Positions 59,001 to 64,000 of a DNA stretch of 64,000 nucleotides are shown one piece after another. The notes beneath the pieces are model-generated. The model was given only the letters and a program-made list of their open reading frames with translations. It did no database searches and was not told the DNA's origin. The DNA comes from Cyanoderma ruficeps (lineage: Eukaryota; Chordata; Aves; Passeriformes; Timaliidae): NCBI GenBank assembly GCA_008694505.1, contig VZDJ01000301.1, forward strand, positions 8,423,063-8,487,062. Direction: 5' to 3'. Every line of letters begins with the position of its first letter. The first letter of the stretch is position 1. The position numbers and the translations under genes were made by a program.

Positions 59001-61995
59001 TTGGAGTTGGCAGGAGAGCTTTACACGGCCCTGCTCCTGGAAAATGACAGACTGTCACTACCCACTGCTGATTCCAAGCTGCAGCCTGACCCAAGCTGAA
59101 CATTTCCCAGCACAGCCAAAGAATTTTGAGACCAGTATTTGTCTTGTAATAAACTTCAGAAATGTTATTACTCCTGAGTCAGGCTGTGCTGGCTCTCTGG
59201 CTGTTGCCTTCAGAAACATGCATTTACAAAATGCACCGACAATGACAAAAGCCCCAAATAAACAGACTTTTTGTGCCACGCTGGTGGTGACCAGTGAGAT
59301 CTGGCATTGCCCAGAGCATGATCCTTACAGGTCTCAGGGCAAGAGGGGCTGCCTGCTATCTTTTATTTCTTGTCATGTTTTAATATATTTCATTCACTCT
59401 GCTCAGGGAAAATGATCACCCAGTTACCACCTGCAAGGATTCCAGGCTGGGTTTAAAATAAAAAAACAAATGTGACTTTTAACAGATACCTGTAAATAGA
59501 GTAAAAAACTACGCCTGGCTTCAAACTCTTTTTGTAGCATTTGAATACTTAAAGGAAGGGCTGAAGCTCATCTTTTCCCATGGGCAATTCCAATCCCTTA
59601 ATGAGAACATTAAAAACACGATTCAGACACAATCCAGATTTCCTCGGTATCTTTTTCCTTCCTTTCTTAAAAGCATTTCTACAGAAACACAGAATCATTT
59701 TTTTTTCTGTAGGAATTTTCCCTCAGTTTGTCCAAAAAGATCACTCTTCCACAGGGAGGATGTGTGTTTATGAGACAGTAAAACAACTTGTTATCAGTAA
59801 AGCCTGGGTCATATCTGAGCCATCATTCCTATTGTGATTCAGTGTGGCTGAAAAGATAAAAACCCAGGCAATGGGCTCAGCTCCTCAGCTGCAGCAACAA
59901 TTCCAATTCTTTCCTCAGCCAGCTCCTCGCAGACCTAGACTTTTACAATCAATATCTGGATCTGGGCTGGTACATTTATCTCTTCCACCTTTCTCCATTT
60001 TCCTGCCAGAGTGCCTGCTGAGCCTGATATCCTTCATCAGCCCCTCAGCCTGGCCATTGTCTGTAAACTGCAATTCCAGCTGCATTTCAACCCCTTATTT
60101 CTGCCCAGCTTTTCGTTCACTTTGCCTGATGCCTACAGCAACTGGCCCATGACTTGGGCTTCTAATTAGTGCTGGAAAATGAAGAAAAATCTTCCTGCGG
60201 ATGCTGCATAAAAAGAACGTCATTTGAGCAGCCTTTGAGGAGGGGGCGACAGATACAGAGCGTTAATGAGTTTCAAAGTGTCACCCATGTGCAGAGGGTG
60301 GTTTCTCATGTGGAACTTTGTTTCACAGCCCTGAGCCAGCCCAGCTGGAAGCCCCAGGAGCTGCTGGAGCAGCTCACAGAGGTCGCAGGGAGCAGCCGGA
60401 GCCTCCCGTCTGTCTGAACCCCCGAAACTGCAGCAGCCTGATCCAACCCCCCTGGGAGCTCCAGCCAGATTTCGGAGCTGGATGAATGCACAGGAGAGGC
60501 AGAGCTGCTCACCAGGGAAGTCAACTCCTGGCTGGTGTTACCTGAGTTACCAAGGCACCGCTTTCCTTTGCTTTGATCCAGCTCTTTCTAACCCACGTAC
60601 TCCTATTTTTCACTGCAGGGACAAAAGCAAGGATTGCCCAATAAAAGGGACAGGAACAACTCAGGAACAAGCTTGTAAACAATTTTGGAGTTGGCCTTGT
60701 GGTCATTTTAAGAAAATCCTTATAGGAACAATGCTGCCTCCTTCCCAGGAAGGGAGAGCTGCTGACAGTGGTGGGACCTCACTGTGCCAGGGAATGTGCT
60801 GGTGCAGGAATTGCAGGGACTGTGTGAGGCAGAGAGGGAGGGGAAAGGGGGAAACTGAAGAGGCAAGCAAAGCAGAACAGCAGAATAGGTCCAGCACACC
60901 AATGAGTCAACCCCAGTTATTTCTCTCTTGTAGAAAAGAAATTGTGTGTCCTGTTGCAGCAGTGGCTGTGTGAAATAACCCCAGACGGCTCTGGGGCTGT
61001 CCTGGGCACAGGTTAAAGAACAAGCCACTCCTGCCGTTTCACCCCACACCAAGCACAGGAGGCATCAGCAAGGACAAGAACTCCCCTGGGAGCAATGAGC
61101 TTCCTCCAGCAATCCCTTCCCAGGGATCACAGTGAGGTTGGCAACACAAAGCAGGTGTCTGGGGGTTTGTTCCCCCAACCTGTGATGATTAATCCCAGGA
61201 ACTGGGGCGAACTCTGCTCCAAACTCAGCATCTCCATTAACTGGGCTGACATCTCCCTGTACTTGAGCTCTGTTCAGGATATCCAGCTTTGCAACACTCC
61301 CACAGGATTCCTGTCAAAAGGAAAGTCCTTCTCAGCTCCTTAGGATAGAGTGACATCTTGTGGTTTCTTCTTTTGTCCACCACTGACAAAAACTAGCCCA
61401 AAGAGTTCTTGACTAAGTTTGGGGTTTGTCTCTGGTATAACACCAAGATCTCATTTCCTTGAGGAATCTCATGTCCTTGATTCCCACACACTGACACAGA
61501 AGTTCACTCTGCCAACATCGAGGCTTGTGGAAGAATGAAAATCCGTGCTTGGAACAGCATGAAACCCACTCCAACTCCCACAACATGACAAATTCTGCTT
61601 GAATAGAGACTCTACAAAACCCCTCAGGTGCTCAAGGTCACGCACAGGTGGGATCCTGCCAGTCAAATAAATCCATTTTCAGTAGCAGCACCGCTGCTGA
61701 AGGGATTCTTGGGGAAAACATTTCCAAGGGCAGCTCTGGAAATGCTGGACTCCCTGGACTCCAGCATTCCCACCTGGACTGCAGGACATGTGCAAGGAGG
61801 AGGAGATGATCCCATCAGGCAACTGCACCTCAGCCTTCAGCTGCAGCTCTGTCCCACCAATGGTCACTTAATCAGCACAATTAGAGAAGTTTCAGTGATT
61901 TATTTGCTGATGGAGCTGCCAACACCAAACAGTTTTAAATTGAAGACTGCACACCTAAACTCATAGATGAGCTACAAGTGATAAATTTCCCCTAC

Positions 61996-61996
<1 letters not shown>

Positions 61997-62030
<34 letters not shown>

Positions 62031-62076
62031 NNNNNNNNNNNNNNNNNNNAAAAAAAAGAAAAAAAAAAGAAAAAAA
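61997..62076. repeat. Long A tract with 19-N gap
   Basis: About 34 A, 19 N (62031-62049), then A-rich sequence. Its true length is unknown. Confidence 0.95.
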
Positions 62077-63039
62077 GATGCCAAAAAAAAGACAAAATGA
62101 TTTTTCTAGTTTTGTAGTGAAGAAGCAGCAGCATCTTTGAAATGAACATTATACAAAATCTGGAGTAAAAACCGTAATGGAACAGCATTCACATGCCTAT
62201 TAACTGGCAACAATACTTAAGATATTATTGCTACAGAAAACTGTGGAAATAAATCAATTCATGTTGTTGCAAACCAGGTACTTCTCAATTTTCAAGTAAC
62301 AAAAAAAGGTTGTCTTGCACCTGTAAGGCCTGGGAGAGCAGCAAGTGAAATCACAAGTATTTGCCTTTCTGCTCCTGCTGGTTCTCCTGTGTGCCCACTC
62401 AGGCAATTCTGGGAATTTGATTTGGAATCTTTGATTCTGCATCATTCCATTGTACTTTTGCTCAATGCAGCTGCAGGGGAATTCTGTGCGTGTACCTGAC
62501 ATCCTCCATAAGCATTTCTGCCTGGCAGCTGTCCTGCCAAAATTCAAAGGTTTAGCTCAATTCTGTTTCCAGCTCTTCCCTTAGTAAGGAATATTTATGT
62601 TGCAAGGAACTGAGACAAAGAAAAGACAAGATTGGTCAGGAAGAACTTTTGATGGACTGAAAATAAACACGACCGAAGGTTTCTTGTGTCTTTCTCAGTC
62701 AGAGTGAACACCACAAAAATTAGCCCAAAAAAAAAAAATGTTCAAAAGCTTAAAAAACCAGGCTCCTCTAAGATCAACCCCACAGGATACCCTCAGCATT
62801 TGGGTCACTTTTACAGACACGGGGATGTCCACAGAACTATTTAAATGTGAAAGAACAGCCCTTGTGTAACTCACGTCAAAGCTCATTTTACCTGCAGTGA
62901 GACAGTTCTGGCCTTGGTAAAATTAGCCCCTGCTCCTTCTGAGCAGCACGCCCTTTTCCCTCCCCAGCACAACAGTTTTAGCCTACACAAAGCTAAAATT
63001 ACCATTTTCATGTAAATTTGAATACAAAAGCTGTCTTAC

Positions 63040-63099
63040 CCAGTCCAGACTATAATATGGAAAGGTAATAAGCACCAGCAACACACTTAGGAACCCCAT
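63040..63099 (-). CDS. Candidate signal-peptide exon, unknown gene
   Basis: 60-nt segment on the - strand. The acceptor GGAATTGTTTCACAG is directly followed by ATG; 20 codons later comes a strong donor TGG|GTAAGA. The peptide starts MGFLSVLLVLITFPYYS, a convincing hydrophobic signal-like stretch. The next exon could not be fixed: a 38-nt segment at 62496-62533 fits in phase but is weak. It may belong to an unrelated secreted protein or be chance. Confidence 0.22.
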
Positions 63100-64000
63100 C
63101 TGTGAAACAATTCCAAGAGGCAGGGCTGGAAATGAGTTTTCAAAAGGCTTTTCTTGAGGGGAGCATTCCCTGCTCACGTCCTGGTCTGACCTGCAGGAGC
63201 TGCACCAGCAGCAGAGAAACTGAACAACGTGTCAGATTTTGGAAGTTCTCCTTGCATGAATAACTTTGGGAATGACATCTCTGCTGTTCTGAAGTGAGTG
63301 AATGCCAGGGAAGCCTGTGACTGCACTTCAGCCAAAATCCATTTGTTCTCACAGAATTCCAAAGAGAAAACTCCTATTGACTGAGAAAAACCCATTTATT
63401 ACCCCAAAGTTTATATTTATGATCTGTTACAAAGGAGCTCCTCCCTCCTTTTCTCTCTCACCTTTTCAATAACCTCTGTTCTTTTTGTATTTTGCACAAT
63501 GAGGGAAGAAATAATTACATGTGTCTCTGCTGACAATGGGCACTGCTCTTCCTCTTCCAAATGGAAACAGCAACTAATTCCCCTGCTAATATTTACTTGA
63601 GCTACATGTCATTCTCCTCTCTGTCAGGCTGTTCTCAAGAAAAAGTTAGGAAATGAAAAGGATGATGTTGTTCCTTCAGATATTTATTTCTGAATTGAAC
63701 ATTTTTAGACGCTTAAAATTGAGTTTGGGTGTTTTTGGTTTTTTTTTTTTTTTGAGAAAGAACATCCTAGAGCCCTGAAATGAGAGACTGAAGAGTAGAA
63801 CTGCTGTGGGGGAGAAAAAATATGTCCACACGAATGGCATTACTACTGAAGTCCTTTACTTGAGGCACACACAGAGCTTTCTACACTGACAGTCTCAGAT
63901 ATTCATGCGATCAGCTTTTATTGGCATCAACACTTAGGGGGGTCGGTGGCAGAGTCACATGCAGGAGCATCCAGAAAAGCAGCACTTGAGAATCACGTGG

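Larger units (their letters stand above)
54743..64000. other. Gene-poor interval at the window end
   Basis: It contains the two minisatellites near 56 kb, one CR1 tail at 58893, the long A tract at 62.0 kb, a candidate signal-peptide exon (63040-63099) and a few isolated splice-like segments. Open frames such as 60482-60973 (+) show no recognisable protein. No gene can be defended. Confidence 0.5.

Noticed and set aside
60482..60973. 163-codon + strand open frame with several Cys
   Set aside because: The Cys spacing matches no known domain, and no splice sites or upstream promoter support it.
23391..64000. SERPINI1 (neuroserpin), expected near GOLIM4
   Set aside because: Its conserved serpin motifs were looked for on both strands and not found, so the gene is outside this window.
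1..64000. CRISPR arrays, tRNA or rRNA genes
   Set aside because: No such structure was seen, and the window is vertebrate nuclear DNA; the only regular arrays are minisatellites without spacers.

Overview
This is eukaryotic DNA, almost certainly from a bird and probably a songbird. Short protein-coding exons sit in long introns with GT-AG borders. About a dozen truncated chicken-repeat-1 (CR1) LINE ends carry the usual avian 3' signature, and there is at least one LTR of the avian endogenous-retrovirus type. Four runs of N and long A/T homopolymers mark it as a draft assembly.

Positions 1-23390 hold the 3' part of GOLIM4 (GPP130, a Golgi membrane protein) on the + strand. Fifteen coding exons (6394-21663) were located by joining open frames at splice sites. 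They start at human-equivalent residue 63 and run to the stop codon, about 629 residues. The first coding exon (cytosolic tail and membrane anchor) lies upstream of the window, so 1-6393 is intron 1. A 1.7 kb 3' UTR ends at paired AATAAA signals near 23340-23365.

Positions 23391-39472 look intergenic: CR1 fragments, one or two retroviral LTRs, microsatellites and an 18-bp minisatellite. The exception is a CpG-island-like block at 24350-24690, about 1 kb past the GOLIM4 poly(A) site.

Positions 39473 to at least 44590, and probably to about 49.8 kb or beyond, hold the most interesting content: a - strand gene, convergent with GOLIM4, encoding a leucine-rich-repeat (LRR) protein. Six phase-compatible exons give a closed 232-codon frame from an ATG at 44590 to a stop at 39607. 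Further - strand exons at 49.35-49.84 kb and 51.76 kb join in phase and suggest a longer protein. One of them carries a 13-bp near-tandem repeat that breaks the frame. I do not recognise the protein beyond its LRR and LRR-cap region.

Positions 51.8-64.0 kb have no gene I can defend. They contain weak exon candidates, a 16-bp G-rich minisatellite, a 17-bp repeat and several AT-rich stretches that resemble conserved non-coding DNA. GOLIM4 and the LRR gene have no evident functional link; they are tail-to-tail neighbours.
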